Translations under genes and position numbers: made by a program
From: Actinobacillus equuli
Lineage (GTDB): Bacteria; Pseudomonadota; Gammaproteobacteria; Enterobacterales; Pasteurellaceae
Reading direction: 5' to 3'
NCBI RefSeq assembly: GCF_900636745.1
Contig: NZ_LR134310.1
Span: forward strand, 124,001 to 188,000
Length of the DNA: 64,000 nt
Part shown: positions 49,185 through 59,629 of the stretch, in pieces
Numbering within the stretch: position 1 is the first letter of the stretch
How the letters are laid out: each line of letters starts with the position of its first letter
Notes under the pieces: generated by a model
The model's input: the letters and a program-made list of their open reading frames with translations, nothing else
Told to the model about the DNA's origin: nothing
Databases searched by the model: none

Positions 49185-52058
49185 TTAATGCGCTTCGTCC
49201 CAGTTATCGCCCACGCCGACTTCGGCAATTAAAGGCACTTTAAGCTGAATTGCTTTTTCCATTTCCGCTTTAATCAATTGGCTATAGTGTTCCACTCGCT
49301 CTTCTTTCACTTCAAACACCAATTCATCATGTACTTGCATAATCATTTTGATATTTTCATCACCTCGAATCGCTTTATCAATGCCAATCATCGCCACTTT
49401 GATAATATCCGCCGCAGTGCCTTGCATTGGTGCATTGATCGCCACACGTTCCGCCGCTTTACGGCGCATTGCATTACTGGACTTAATTTCCGGTAAATAT
49501 AAACGTCTGCCGAAAAGTGTTTCCACATAGCCTTTTTCACTCGCACTCTCGCGAATATCGGTCATAAATTGTTGCACCGCCGGATAGCGTTGGAAATAGC
49601 GTTCCATATATTTTTTCGCATCGGCACGTGAAATGCCTAATTGGTTTGATAAACCGAATTCCGACATGCCGTAAATTAGACCAAAGTTAATCGCCTTAGC
49701 ACTACGGCGTTGCTCGCCGGTTACTTGATCCAACGCTAAACCGAAAATTTCCGCTGCCGTTGCACGGTGAATATCTTTGCCTTCGGCGAAGGCGGCAATC
49801 ATTCCTTCATCACTTGCCAAATGCGCCATAATACGCAACTCAATTTGCGAATAGTCGGCTGCGACAATTTTATAACCTTTGTTGGCAATAAACGCTTGGC
49901 GAATACGTCTGCCTTCTTCATTGCGGATCGGAATATTTTGTAAATTCGGATCGCTTGATGAAAGACGACCAGTCGCCGTTACCGCTTGGTGATAAGAGGT
50001 ATGCACTCTACCTGTTTTTGGATTAATCATTAATGGTAATTTATCGGTATAAGTCGATTTCAACTTACTTAAACCACGGTGTTCCATTAATAATTTCGGC
50101 ACTAAATGCCCTTGCCCGGCTAATTCATCCAACACTTCTTCATTGGTGGAAGGCGCACCTTTCGGTGTTTTTTTCAAGACAGGCAAACCGAGTTTAGTAA
50201 ACAAAATTTCCTGTAATTGTTTGGTAGAAGCAAGATTAAAGACTTCACCGGCTTCACTATGCACTAACTGTTCCAACTCAGCTAAACGCTGTTCAATTTC
50301 TGCCGATTGCGCCAGTAATTTTTCTGGTTCAATCAATACACCGTTACGCTCAATGCGAGAAAGTACTTCAACCAACGGCATTTCAATTTCATTAAACAAC
50401 TTAACCAGTGTCGGCGCTTTATCTAATTCCGGCGCAAGCACTTGATGTAATTTCATCGTCACATCCGCATCTTCCGCCGCATATTTAGATGCGACATCAA
50501 TCGCAATTTTATCGAATGTCAGCTGATTTTTACCTTTACCAGCAATTTCTTCAAACTCAATCGTTTTATGCCCTAAATAACGATCCGCCAATTCGTCCAT
50601 ATTATGACGACCGGTACTATTTAGCGTATAAGATTCCAGCATCGTATCGAATGCAACACCCTCTACTTGCACACCATGATTCGCAAAAATGGTCAGGTCG
50701 TATTTAATGTTTTGCCCGATCTTTTTCACGTCCGCATTTTCTAATAACGGCTTAAGTTTGGTTAAACAAGCGGTCAAATTTAGCTGATTTTTTGCAAGTT
50801 CAAAGCTTGTGGTCGTTTCTGCTTCTGCCGGCTCGGCGAACAGATCGCTTTGCTGAGGCTCAAGCATTACCTGTTCTTTGTGCGTTAACGGAATATAACA
50901 CGCTTCGCCGTTAGCCAAACCGAATGAAATCCCGACTAAATTTGCCGACATAGAGTCCAAACTATCGGTTTCGGTATCCACTGCTACTAATTTTTCTTGG
51001 TTGATCTTTTCAATCCAATTCTGCAATTGCTCCATTGTGGTTACCGTTTCATATCGGCTACGATCAATCTCTACTTTTGCAAAAGTTTGCTCCGTTTCGA
51101 CCGCTTGTGGTACTGAAGCAGTCGCTTGATAATTGTTAGGGATTTTTTCCGCTGAATTCTGCGTGACGGGGTTAGCGTCATTCATCACTTCATTCAGCCA
51201 ACGTTTGAATTCATAACGCCCAAACAACTCAACTAATTCGTCACGCTTTTGTGATTGCACCACTAATTGTTCATGGGTGACTTCCAGTTCAACATCGGTC
51301 TTAATCGTGGCAAGCAAATAAGATAAATCCGCCGCTTCTTTCTCCGCTTCTAATTTCGGTGCAAGTGTTTTAGCACCACGGAATGAAAGTGTGGCGACTT
51401 GATCCAAATTCGCATAAATCTCTTTTAATGAGCCGATTCCTTGCAGCAAACCTAATGCGGTTTTCTCGCCCACGCCTTTTACCCCGGGAATATTATCCGA
51501 AGCGTCGCCTTGCAAAGCTAAATAATCAATGATCAGCTCCGGCGGAATCCCGTATTTCTCAATCACACCTTCACGATCAAGCAAGGTATTGTTCATGGTA
51601 TTAATCAGCATAATGTGATCGTTCACCAGTTGTGCCATATCTTTATCGCCGGTACTGATTAACACATTTTTGCCGTCATTCGCCGCCTGCACTGCAAGCG
51701 TACCAATCACATCATCCGCTTCCACACCTTCAATTGAAATCAACGGGATGCCTAACGCTTTAATAATCGTATGCAACGGCTGCACTTGCGCACGCAAATC
51801 ATCCGGCATCGGCGGACGATGCGATTTATATTGTTCGAACAACTCGTCACGAAAAGTCTTACCCTTCGCATCAAAAACCACCGCAATATGGCTCGGCTCA
51901 ACCTGAGCAATCAAACTTTTCAGCATATTTAACACGCCATACATCGCCCCCGTCGGCTCACCATTTTTATTAGTCAGCGGCGGAAACGCATGAAACGCAC
52001 GATAAAGATAAGAAGAACCGTCCACAAGAACGAGCGGATTTTGAGCAATTGTAGCCAT
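49185..52058 (-). CDS. polA: DNA polymerase I
   Basis: 957 residues, full length. Domains: 5'-3' exonuclease (1 to about 290; [32 protein letters not shown]), 3'-5' exonuclease (about 335-540) with its metal ligands intact in [16 protein letters not shown] and YAAEDADV, and the polymerase domain ([41 protein letters not shown]). Proofreading should thus be active. It fills gaps in repair and removes RNA primers. An uptake signal lies within the gene. Confidence 0.97.
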   Translation of the reverse strand: MATIAQNPLVLVDGSSYLYRAFHAFPPLTNKNGEPTGAMYGVLNMLKSLIAQVEPSHIAVVFDAKGKTFRDELFEQYKSHRPPMPDDLRAQVQPLHTIIKALGIPLISIEGVEADDVIGTLAVQAANDGKNVLISTGDKDMAQLVNDHIMLINTMNNTLLDREGVIEKYGIPPELIIDYLALQGDASDNIPGVKGVGEKTALGLLQGIGSLKEIYANLDQVATLSFRGAKTLAPKLEAEKEAADLSYLLATIKTDVELEVTHEQLVVQSQKRDELVELFGRYEFKRWLNEVMNDANPVTQNSAEKIPNNYQATASVPQAVETEQTFAKVEIDRSRYETVTTMEQLQNWIEKINQEKLVAVDTETDSLDSMSANLVGISFGLANGEACYIPLTHKEQVMLEPQQSDLFAEPAEAETTTSFELAKNQLNLTACLTKLKPLLENADVKKIGQNIKYDLTIFANHGVQVEGVAFDTMLESYTLNSTGRHNMDELADRYLGHKTIEFEEIAGKGKNQLTFDKIAIDVASKYAAEDADVTMKLHQVLAPELDKAPTLVKLFNEIEMPLVEVLSRIERNGVLIEPEKLLAQSAEIEQRLAELEQLVHSEAGEVFNLASTKQLQEILFTKLGLPVLKKTPKGAPSTNEEVLDELAGQGHLVPKLLMEHRGLSKLKSTYTDKLPLMINPKTGRVHTSYHQAVTATGRLSSSDPNLQNIPIRNEEGRRIRQAFIANKGYKIVAADYSQIELRIMAHLASDEGMIAAFAEGKDIHRATAAEIFGLALDQVTGEQRRSAKAINFGLIYGMSEFGLSNQLGISRADAKKYMERYFQRYPAVQQFMTDIRESASEKGYVETLFGRRLYLPEIKSSNAMRRKAAERVAINAPMQGTAADIIKVAMIGIDKAIRGDENIKMIMQVHDELVFEVKEERVEHYSQLIKAEMEKAIQLKVPLIAEVGVGDNWDEAH

Positions 52059-52216
52059 TTTAACCTTTATTTTAGAAGTGAAAATTACTGCAATTATAGC
52101 GGATTTTTCTACTTAAATCTGAAGAAATCGATAACTTTTCGAGTTATATCGAAAAAATCACTTTTGCCGATTGAAGAATAAAAGGAAAAACTTATTCTCA
52201 ATTTATCTGATTTAAA

Positions 52217-52230
52217 TTTGTATATACAAA
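52217..52230. promoter_or_regulatory. Palindrome at the toxin-antitoxin ribosome site
   Basis: TTTGTATATACAAA is a perfect 14-base palindrome directly before GGTG and the toxin ATG. Its form suits a ribbon-helix-helix operator and includes a -10-like TATATA. Confidence 0.5.
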
Positions 52231-52238
52231 GGTGAAAA

Positions 52239-52523
52239 ATGCTGATAATCTCACATCAAATTTATTTAAAACTGATTCAGAAGCATGGACTTTCTGATCC
52301 GGAAACGGAAATTCTCGAAGCATTTTCAAATATAAACGGACAATTTTTAATTGATACTCGTGAAGAACATTTGAGTGATCCTCCGACAGAATGGTTTATT
52401 GCAGAAACCAATAGGGGAATAAAACTCAAAGTCTGTTTTATTCGAAAAAATAACGACATTTATATTCGAACAGCCTATCGCCCCAATGCGGAAGAAATTC
52501 GAATTTACGAAAAATATAAATAG
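52239..52523 (+). CDS. Putative type II toxin of a small toxin-antitoxin pair
   Basis: 94 residues. No certain family match. The C-terminal half (KLKVCFIRKNNDIYIRTAYRPNAEEIRIYEKYK region) looks like the strand-rich end of small RelE-fold toxins such as BrnT or DUF4258 proteins. It lies 8 bases before an antitoxin-like gene, toxin first as in brnTA. It could instead be a harmless small protein; the toxin label is inference from size and partner. Confidence 0.55.
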   Translation: MLIISHQIYLKLIQKHGLSDPETEILEAFSNINGQFLIDTREEHLSDPPTEWFIAETNRGIKLKVCFIRKNNDIYIRTAYRPNAEEIRIYEKYK

Positions 52524-52531
52524 AGGTAAGT

Positions 52532-52825
52532 ATGGAACATATTGAAAAATGGGAAAATGGAGAACTTGGGCTAGATGAAAAATTTGTACAACGTTCAACT
52601 CATACAACGCCAGAAATGCTAGACGAATTGCTCGCTTTACAGCCAATCTCAATTCGCTTATCTAAGGGATTAATTCAAGATCTCAAAGATATCGCCCAAC
52701 TTCACGGGCTAGGCTATCAACCTCTAATCAAACAAATCCTAACGCGTTTCGTTGAGTCTGAAAAACGAATGTTAGCTAATGAAAAGATTCAAGAAGATCT
52801 CGCCAAATTACATAACGCAGCATAA
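52532..52825 (+). CDS. Putative ribbon-helix-helix antitoxin (BrnA/CopG-like)
   Basis: 97 residues. A ribbon-helix-helix segment PISIRLSKGLIQDLKDIAQ followed by GLGYQPLIKQILTRFV (about residues 47-82) is typical of BrnA/CopG antitoxins, which bind their own promoter. The acidic N-terminal part would hold the toxin. It ends in a Glu/Lys-rich helix. AGAGG lies before the ATG. Confidence 0.7.
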   Translation: MEHIEKWENGELGLDEKFVQRSTHTTPEMLDELLALQPISIRLSKGLIQDLKDIAQLHGLGYQPLIKQILTRFVESEKRMLANEKIQEDLAKLHNAA

Positions 52826-52828
52826 CAG

Positions 52829-52885
52829 CAAGCGGTTAAATCCCCCTTTAAATTTTGCAAATTTTTCTGGAAATTTAACCGCTTG
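52829..52885. terminator. Bidirectional uptake-signal terminator
   Basis: CAAGCGGTTAAAT and ATTTAACCGCTTG, between the convergent antitoxin and uvrA genes. Confidence 0.75.
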
Positions 52886-52899
52886 TTTAATGATTAGCT

Positions 52900-55728
52900 T
52901 TAGCCTTTGGCTAAAATCTCTTTTAAAAATCTTGCCGTGTGCGAGCGCTTGTCTTTCGCTACTTCTTCCGGTGTACCAGTCGCAATAATTTGTCCGCCGC
53001 CCGAACCGCCTTCAGGGCCTAAATCAACAATCCAGTCGGCGGTTTTAATCACATCTAAATTATGCTCGATCACCACAATTGTATTGCCTTGGTCACGCAA
53101 TTTGTGTAGCACTGAAAGTAATTGTTTAATATCGGCAAAATGTAAACCGGTAGTCGGTTCATCTAAGATATACAGCGTTTTGCCGGTATCACGTTTGGAA
53201 AGCTCAGTTGCTAATTTAACACGCTGTGCTTCACCGCCGGAAAGTGTGGTAGAAGACTGTCCTAAACGAATATACGATAAACCGACATCCATTAACGTCT
53301 GCAATTTACGCGCAATCGCCGGCACCGGCGCAAAGAATTCTCTCGCCTCTTCTACCGTCATATCCAACACTTGGTGAATCGTTTTGCCTTTATAACGGAT
53401 TTCCAAGGTTTCTCGGTTATAACGTTTACCTTTACAGTGATCACACGGCACATACACATCCGGTAGGAAGTGCATTTCTACCTTAATCACGCCATCACCT
53501 TGACAGGCTTCACAACGTCCGCCACGCACGTTAAAACTAAAGCGTCCGACATTATAGCCTCTCGCTCTCGCCTCTTGCGTGCCGGCAAATAATTCACGAA
53601 TTGGCGTGAATAAACCGGTATAAGTCGCTGGATTTGAACGAGGCGTACGTCCAATCGGGCTTTGGTCGATATCAATCACTTTGTCGAAATGCGACAAGCC
53701 GTCAATCGATTCATAAGGTGCTACATCGGTACGTTCCGCACGATTTAACGCATTTTGTGCTAATGGGAACAAGGTATCATTGATTAAAGTCGATTTACCC
53801 GAACCCGACACACCGGTAATACAAGTGAATAAACCAACCGGAATATCCAATTGTACTTGTTTTAAGTTATTACCACTCGCTCCTTTTAAGGTAAGCAATT
53901 TGACAGCATCATAAGGTACTCGTTTTGCAGGAATTTCAATTTTCTGCTTACCGGAAAGGAATTGTCCGGTAATAGAATCTTCCACCTGCATAATTTCTTC
54001 TGCCGTACCTTGCGCAATAACTTGTCCGCCATGCACACCCGCTCCCGGGCCAATATCCACAATATGATCCGCCGCACGGATCGCATCTTCATCATGCTCA
54101 ACCACAATCACGGTATTACCTAAATTACGCAGATGAATTAAGGTATTTAATAAACGTTCGTTATCACGTTGGTGCAAGCCGATAGACGGTTCATCAAGCA
54201 CATACATCACCCCAACTAAACCCGCACCGATTTGGCTGGCTAAACGAATACGTTGAGCTTCACCGCCGGATAAAGTTTCCGCCGAACGAGAAAGCGAGAG
54301 GTAATTCAAACCGACATTCACTAAGAACTGTAAACGCTCACGAATTTCTTTTAAAATTTTCTCCGCAATCTTCGCTTTTTGCCCTGCAAGATCTAACTGT
54401 TCAAAAAACTCTAACGCCTCACCAATCGATTTTTCCGACACCATCGGCAAATTGGTTTTATCTAAAAACACATAACGTGCTTCACGACGTAAACGAGAAC
54501 CTTCACACTCCAAACACGGGCGATTATTGATATATTTCGCTAATTCCTCACGCACCGAATTCGATTCGGTTTCTTTATAACGGCGAGCCATATTATTTAA
54601 CACACCTTCAAAGGTATGTTTACGTTTTACTTTATCGCCGCGATCATTGACATAAACAAATTCGATTTCGTCTTTTGAACCGTTCAGAATAATTTCACGT
54701 TGTTTTTTAGTCAGCTCTTTAAACGGCGTATCCAGTGAAAAATCATAATGATCCGCCACCGATTTCAACAAACCGAAATAGTAAAAGCTACGGCGATCCC
54801 AACCTTTAATCGCACCGCTTGCTAACGAGACATCCGGATTCTGTACCACTTTGTTCGGGTCAAAGTACTGCTCTACCCCTAAGCCGTCACAGGTTGGGCA
54901 AGCACCCGCCGGGTTATTAAATGAGAACAAACGAGGTTCTAATTCGTGTAATGAATAACCACAATGCGGACAAGCAAAACTAGACGAAAAGACGATTTCG
55001 TCCGCACTCGGATCGTCCATATCAGCAATAATCGCTGTCGAACCGGATAAATCCAATGCTGTTTCAAAAGATTCCGCTAAACGTGTTGCAATATCACTTC
55101 TCACTTTAAAGCGGTCAACCACCACTTCAATCGTGTGCTTTTTCTGTAATTCCAATGCCGGCGGATCAGATAAATCGCAAATTTCGCCGTCAATTCTGGC
55201 TCGGATATAGCCGGAAGCGGTCAAATTTTCCAATAATTTTACGTGTTCGCCTTTACGATCTTTGACCACTGGTGCAAGTAACATCAAACGTTTGCCTTCC
55301 GGTTCTTCCATTACTCTATCCACCATTTGCGAAATAGTTTGTGCCGCCAGCGGTAAATCGTGATCCGGACAACGAGGCTCACCGACACGAGCGAACAATA
55401 AACGTAAATAGTCGTGGATTTCGGTTACCGTCCCCACCGTGGAACGAGGGTTATGCGAAGTGGATTTTTGCTCGATAGAAATTGCCGGTGAAAGTCCTTC
55501 AATATGGTCAACATCCGGTTTTTCCATCAATGAAAGGAATTGGCGTGCATAAGCTGAAAGGGATTCGACATAACGGCGTTGCCCTTCAGCATACAATGTA
55601 TCGAAAGCTAAGGAAGACTTACCCGATCCGGATAAGCCGGTAATCACAATAAATTTATCTCGAGGGAGAATTAAGTTGATATTTTTAAGGTTGTGGGTTC
55701 TCGCGCCACGAACATCAATGTACTGCAT
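52900..55728 (-). CDS. uvrA: UvrABC excision nuclease subunit A
   Basis: 942 residues. Two ABC ATPase modules: Walker [11 protein letters not shown] near residue 31 and GVSGSGKST near 640; signatures [12 protein letters not shown] and [12 protein letters not shown]. Zinc fingers [22 protein letters not shown] and [17 protein letters not shown]. It finds DNA damage with UvrB. It is divergent from ssb with a shared SOS box. Confidence 0.98.
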   Translation of the reverse strand: MQYIDVRGARTHNLKNINLILPRDKFIVITGLSGSGKSSLAFDTLYAEGQRRYVESLSAYARQFLSLMEKPDVDHIEGLSPAISIEQKSTSHNPRSTVGTVTEIHDYLRLLFARVGEPRCPDHDLPLAAQTISQMVDRVMEEPEGKRLMLLAPVVKDRKGEHVKLLENLTASGYIRARIDGEICDLSDPPALELQKKHTIEVVVDRFKVRSDIATRLAESFETALDLSGSTAIIADMDDPSADEIVFSSSFACPHCGYSLHELEPRLFSFNNPAGACPTCDGLGVEQYFDPNKVVQNPDVSLASGAIKGWDRRSFYYFGLLKSVADHYDFSLDTPFKELTKKQREIILNGSKDEIEFVYVNDRGDKVKRKHTFEGVLNNMARRYKETESNSVREELAKYINNRPCLECEGSRLRREARYVFLDKTNLPMVSEKSIGEALEFFEQLDLAGQKAKIAEKILKEIRERLQFLVNVGLNYLSLSRSAETLSGGEAQRIRLASQIGAGLVGVMYVLDEPSIGLHQRDNERLLNTLIHLRNLGNTVIVVEHDEDAIRAADHIVDIGPGAGVHGGQVIAQGTAEEIMQVEDSITGQFLSGKQKIEIPAKRVPYDAVKLLTLKGASGNNLKQVQLDIPVGLFTCITGVSGSGKSTLINDTLFPLAQNALNRAERTDVAPYESIDGLSHFDKVIDIDQSPIGRTPRSNPATYTGLFTPIRELFAGTQEARARGYNVGRFSFNVRGGRCEACQGDGVIKVEMHFLPDVYVPCDHCKGKRYNRETLEIRYKGKTIHQVLDMTVEEAREFFAPVPAIARKLQTLMDVGLSYIRLGQSSTTLSGGEAQRVKLATELSKRDTGKTLYILDEPTTGLHFADIKQLLSVLHKLRDQGNTIVVIEHNLDVIKTADWIVDLGPEGGSGGGQIIATGTPEEVAKDKRSHTARFLKEILAKG

Positions 55729-55780
55729 AATCGGTTGCTCTCACTAAAAAATGTTTTTTATTATCGCATATTTTAAGTAA

Positions 55781-55796
55781 CTGTACAAAATATCAG
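55781..55796. promoter_or_regulatory. LexA (SOS) box between uvrA and ssb
   Basis: CTGTACAAAATATCAG matches CTGT-N8-ACAG at all but one position. The uvrA-ssb divergent pair carries an SOS box in E. coli too. Confidence 0.7.
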
Positions 55797-55878
55797 TTTT
55801 AATGCGTGCATTTTTTTGAATTTCAGGTAGAATACCGCACAAAATTTTACAGCACTTAATCAATTCACAGAGGATTTT

Positions 55879-56403
55879 ATGGCAGGTATTAATAAAGTTA
55901 TCATCGTGGGCAATTTAGGTAACGATCCTGAAATGCGCACTATGCCAAACGGCGAAGCGGTTGCAAATATTAGCGTAGCAACCAGTGAAAGTTGGACAGA
56001 TAAAAATACGGGCGAACGTCGTGAAGTAACCGAATGGCACCGTATCGTATTCTACCGTCGCCAAGCGGAAGTTGCCGGTCAATACTTACGTAAAGGCTCA
56101 CAAGTTTATGTTGAAGGCCGTTTAAAAACACGTAAATGGCAAGATCAAAACGGTCAAGACCGTTACACCACCGAAATCCAAGGTGACGTTTTACAAATGT
56201 TAGGCGGACGTAACCAAGGTGGCGATTTCGGCGGTAACCAAGGCGGTTGGGGAAATTCAGCGCCTGCACCACAACAAAGTTACAACCAAGGTAACAGCGG
56301 TTACGGTTACGATCAAACAGCAAGTCGCCCTGCTCCGCAAGCAGCGAAACCAGCTCAAGCAGAACCACCTATGGATAACTTCGACGACGATATTCCGTTC
56401 TAA
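55879..56403 (+). CDS. ssb: Single-stranded DNA-binding protein
   Basis: 174 residues. N-terminal OB fold ([46 protein letters not shown]), a Gly/Gln/Asn-rich linker (about 112-160) and the acidic partner-binding tip FDDDIPF. It protects single-stranded DNA and recruits repair proteins, including RecO. Confidence 0.97.
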   Translation: MAGINKVIIVGNLGNDPEMRTMPNGEAVANISVATSESWTDKNTGERREVTEWHRIVFYRRQAEVAGQYLRKGSQVYVEGRLKTRKWQDQNGQDRYTTEIQGDVLQMLGGRNQGGDFGGNQGGWGNSAPAPQQSYNQGNSGYGYDQTASRPAPQAAKPAQAEPPMDNFDDDIPF

Positions 56404-56435
56404 GAATATATTTAAATTAGTAAGATTAGAACCTT

Positions 56436-56481
56436 AAAATAAAAGGCAAACTCAGTATAAATTGAGTTTGCCTTTTATTTT
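56436..56481. terminator. ssb terminator
   Basis: Perfect 19-base arms (AAAATAAAAGGCAAACTCA and complement), 8-base loop. Because the arms end in A4 and T4, it works in both directions and may also end the lipoprotein gene at 56555. Confidence 0.88.
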
Positions 56482-56554
56482 GGCTAGCTAAAATCTAGTC
56501 ATAATAACTCTAAGATGAATTTTCTCACCCTGCAATAATACACGTTTGATATGT

Positions 56555-57589
56555 TTATTTATTACTTGCTTTTTTAGCTCCAAATACAGCGATCTCATTT
56601 TTTTGCCTATTTTCATAGGTTCCCCCTAACTCGTCTGCATTTTCGCCATAAAATAGCCCACCTGTACGTGCAGATCCTGTAATGCCTACAAAATAATTAG
56701 ACTTAATATCTGCAGAGAAAGTGACATCATTCTCAGTTTTTCTTGCGCCACTTAAACTTAAAGTCCCTGTTAACTTCTTAGCGCCAAAGTCAACATCAAT
56801 AACTGCTTTGTTTCCAATCTGGAGCCCATCAGAAATATATAAAAAAGAACCAATATATTGCGCATTACCCTGTTTAGGCATATTTGCAATGCTTGTTGAA
56901 TAACCTTGTACAAAAGCTGCCCAACGTGAATCCTCTACTTGTACAAGACCAAACTTTGTATTTGGTAGTAATTGGCTATTACTTACAAAATCTTCATTCT
57001 TATAATAAAAAACATAATCATCCGTAAGCTTACCTGCTACAACATTAATCTGCTTTCCATCAACCATTAATATTCCTACATCCTGGCTATCTATACTGCT
57101 CGACTGAAAATCCGTTTTTAATGTTGCCCCTGGATTTTTAGTATCCAGCGTTACGAAATAGGTTCCACCTTGTGCAAGTTTTGGTGATCGTGGTTCTAGT
57201 GTCTTTGGTAAATCCGGTTCACTTTTTTTAGATTTAGGTACATCTTGCTTAGGTTCACTTATCTTTGGTTCTGGTACATTTTGCTTAGGTTCATTCATAT
57301 CTGGTTCTGGTACATTTTGCTTAGACTCATTTGTCTCTGGTTTTGGTACTCCTTGTAATAGCCCATTCCCCTCCAGTTGTGGTGTATTTTGCTTAGGCTT
57401 ATTTACCTCTGGCTTTGGTACATCTTGTTTAGTTTCATTAGTATCAGATTTTGGTATTTGCTGTTTCTGATCTTGTTTCTGTTCCACTTTCGGTTTTGGT
57501 ACTGTATTTTTACTGCCTCCACCACCACTTGAACATGCTGTAACTGCCATCGCTAAAGCCACAATACTTATTTTTGTTAAATTTTTCAT
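56555..57589 (-). CDS. TbpB/fHbp-like surface lipoprotein, candidate Slam substrate (paralog 2)
   Basis: 344 residues. Signal peptide with lipobox VTAC (Cys19), then CSSGGGGSK, a Pro/Lys/Gln/Glu-rich linker (about 25-140) with degenerate 11-12-residue repeats (EPKQNVPEP type), and a C-terminal eight-strand-barrel-like domain ending GGLFYGENADELGGTYE and AVFGAKK. That ending is the hallmark of Slam-dependent lipoproteins such as TbpB, fHbp and NHBA. N-terminal 55 residues are close to those of the lipoprotein at 59630. The ligand is unknown. Own promoter and ribosome site AAGGAGA. Confidence 0.8.
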   Translation of the reverse strand: MKNLTKISIVALAMAVTACSSGGGGSKNTVPKPKVEQKQDQKQQIPKSDTNETKQDVPKPEVNKPKQNTPQLEGNGLLQGVPKPETNESKQNVPEPDMNEPKQNVPEPKISEPKQDVPKSKKSEPDLPKTLEPRSPKLAQGGTYFVTLDTKNPGATLKTDFQSSSIDSQDVGILMVDGKQINVVAGKLTDDYVFYYKNEDFVSNSQLLPNTKFGLVQVEDSRWAAFVQGYSTSIANMPKQGNAQYIGSFLYISDGLQIGNKAVIDVDFGAKKLTGTLSLSGARKTENDVTFSADIKSNYFVGITGSARTGGLFYGENADELGGTYENRQKNEIAVFGAKKASNK

Positions 57590-57668
57590 AAGTTCTCCTT
57601 TTTATTAATCTATTAATCAATCTTAATTTGGTTTTTGCTGAAAAAACTTTCAACCAATAATACTGACT

Positions 57669-57701
57669 ATAATATACAATCTTTACAGTACAATAAAGAA
57701 A
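57669..57701 (-). promoter_or_regulatory. Promoter and operator-like element of lipoprotein 2
   Basis: On the minus strand TTTATT (57697-57692), 17-base spacer, TATTAT (57674-57669). The spacer contains TGTAAAGAT at the same place as in the lipoprotein 1 promoter; the facing half-site (TTCTTTAT) is degenerate. Confidence 0.55.
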
Positions 57702-57903
57702 ATTTTGTGTTCAAGATCATTCTATTCTATTCAATGGAATTAATATTGATGTTATGTAAAAGGCTTAAATTACAAGAACAGGGTTTGAAAAAATATACGT
57801 TAAACAATAAGCAAACTATAGGTAAATTTTATAAACCCAACTTCTTTACATTGTGAGAAATAATGCCTATATAGTGTATAGGCTAAAATAATCTTAATTT
57901 AGA

Positions 57904-57938
57904 AAAATAAAGCTTGGCACTATACCAAGTTTTATTTT
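57904..57938 (-). terminator. slam terminator
   Basis: About 14 base pairs (one G-U) around a 7-base loop, with A4/T4 ends, 62 bases after the slam stop codon. Confidence 0.75.
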
Positions 57939-58000
57939 CTACGATTAACCAACTCAACTTTTGAGGAGCAACTCAGTAAGTGGTTTATCTATTTACTAAA

Positions 58001-59461
58001 TTAAAAACGCTTATTAAATTCTATAAAAGCACGATGTTTATCATAGCTGTAAAAAACATGATTACTTTTCACTTTATTAAAGCTATAAGTTACACGCGGT
58101 GTAATACCCCAATAATGAATTGCCCTATGCCAGATACTCGCATTAAGTCCATATTCTTTATTACGTTGTGTAATATTAAAAATAGGCATTGGTCCTTTAT
58201 AATCTTTCTCTGCATAACTGAGAGACAAACGTGTAGATAATCCAAAACTCCATTCTTGCCCCCAGCCCAATGAAACTCCACGACGCATATAGCTATCATC
58301 CTTATCTCGCGTTGCCGTACGGTTATAACTCAAGTTTGTAAACCAATACTGTTTTGCATTAGCCAAATAAGTTAAACCCGTCGAAATAAAGTGATAATTA
58401 CCATTAAGGTGCTTTCTATCCATATAGCGAACTTCAGCATATTCATAAGTTGAATTAAATTGCCATTTCGGGGAGACCCAGTGACTAAATTCGAGCGTTG
58501 TACCGCTTGTTTTCGAGAAACGTTTAAGTGAATCGCTACTTGAAGAACCACCTGCATATAGCGTTTGTTCCATAAATGGCAACAGCGCTAAATTTGTACG
58601 CGCATTTTGATAACCTAAACCAAAACTTCCTCTGCCTGAAAACTCATTGTATTTATGATTATTCCAATAATATTTTCCATTGGTATCTAAACGGAATTCA
58701 TTGTAAATACCATTTCCCCAAGACCATTTTTTCCCTACGTTAAAATTAAAACCAAAGCCTTGCGCAGACTCTGATTTTGGTGCTGTCCACTTACCATAAG
58801 TCGTGCCATTTTTGGGGGCATTATTGATATTTGGATCATTTAGATATGTCACTCCACCTGAAAACACCCAACGATCTTGTTTAGCTATAGCACTTAAATA
58901 TTGATCAATACCTTGCTTTAGTTCCTCCGGAATATTTTCAGAGCGAACTTTTTGAAACTGATCTTCTGCCGCATCATTTTCATTATTCTCAAATAGCGCA
59001 ATCGCAAGTTGCAAACGAGCCATTGTAATTTCAGAATTTTGTGCCAAAACTTCTCGGTAAAGTGCGATAGCAGCAGAATGATCATGCTGTTTTACTAAAA
59101 TTGCTTTTATCCACTTCTCTAATATAGGGTCTTGAAATTCAGTCGGAAGCTTTTGATAAATCGGGTAGAGTAACGCAACATTTTCTGCATTATTTTGCAT
59201 AACAGCAGGAATCATTGCACGCACAACTAAGCTTGGATGATGCGAGAGTTCCTCTTTAGAAATAGAAATACTTTTGGCAGAAGACGTTAATTCTGCCTTA
59301 GCCTTCACAGGAATGGTCTTTTGGGTAGGAATTTGCTGCGTTTCCGTTTGAAAACGGTGATCATTCAACCTTTCTTGGATTTGTTGCTGTTCGCTTATTT
59401 CAGCATAAATTTGACCGCTCAATGTGAGAAAAAATAAAGAACTAAAAAATTTCTGATTCAT
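58001..59461 (-). CDS. Slam, surface lipoprotein assembly modulator (DUF560)
   Basis: 486 residues, the usual Slam length. Signal peptide (about 1-20, ending IYA), periplasmic TPR-like helices (about 80-200; HDHSAAIALYREVLAQNSEITMARLQLAIALFE), then an outer-membrane barrel of alternating strands (about 205-486) ending KHRAFIEFNKRF with a terminal aromatic. Slam moves lipoproteins of the TbpB/fHbp type across the outer membrane. Flanking lipoprotein genes are its obvious clients. No good ribosome site: a six-codon mini-ORF (59475-59458) ends in an ATGA overlap with the start, so coupled translation is possible. Confidence 0.87.
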   Translation of the reverse strand: MNQKFFSSLFFLTLSGQIYAEISEQQQIQERLNDHRFQTETQQIPTQKTIPVKAKAELTSSAKSISISKEELSHHPSLVVRAMIPAVMQNNAENVALLYPIYQKLPTEFQDPILEKWIKAILVKQHDHSAAIALYREVLAQNSEITMARLQLAIALFENNENDAAEDQFQKVRSENIPEELKQGIDQYLSAIAKQDRWVFSGGVTYLNDPNINNAPKNGTTYGKWTAPKSESAQGFGFNFNVGKKWSWGNGIYNEFRLDTNGKYYWNNHKYNEFSGRGSFGLGYQNARTNLALLPFMEQTLYAGGSSSSDSLKRFSKTSGTTLEFSHWVSPKWQFNSTYEYAEVRYMDRKHLNGNYHFISTGLTYLANAKQYWFTNLSYNRTATRDKDDSYMRRGVSLGWGQEWSFGLSTRLSLSYAEKDYKGPMPIFNITQRNKEYGLNASIWHRAIHYWGITPRVTYSFNKVKSNHVFYSYDKHRAFIEFNKRF

Positions 59462-59528
59462 AGAAAATTATCCATAGAAATGTTCTTATAAAAAGCATCA
59501 CTAACTTATTTATAAGCTATTTTATTTT

Positions 59529-59537
59529 TGTAAAGAT
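59529..59537. promoter_or_regulatory. Half-site of the shared Slam-locus element
   Basis: TGTAAAGAT, identical to the 9-base arm in the lipoprotein 1 operator, 68 bases upstream of slam. No clear -10/-35 pair could be fixed around it. Confidence 0.35.
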
Positions 59538-59539
59538 AC

Positions 59540-59578
59540 AATAAAAGCCACAAATAAAGACTTATTGTGGCTTTTTTA
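59540..59578 (-). terminator. Terminator of lipoprotein 1
   Basis: AAAAGCCACAA and TTGTGGCTTTT with an 11-base loop. It separates lipoprotein 1 from slam, so slam depends on its own promoter or on read-through. Confidence 0.75.
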
Positions 59579-59629
59579 GGAATTTGCTAGATTGGGTAGA
59601 TTCCCCATCATACAAATTATCTTAAACTT

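Larger units (their letters stand above)
57590..58000. other. Intergenic region between lipoprotein 2 and slam
   Basis: 411 bases holding the lipoprotein promoter at its left end and the slam terminator at 57904-57938. A 73-codon plus-strand ORF here looks like chance. Confidence 0.6.

Noticed and set aside
52126-52152. Imperfect hairpin between polA and the toxin gene as a terminator
   Set aside because: It lies between divergent genes, where no transcript needs ending; at most it is a weak structure in the polA promoter region.
57635-57856. 73-codon ORF between lipoprotein 2 and slam
   Set aside because: It overlaps the lipoprotein promoter, has no domain, and is AT-driven.
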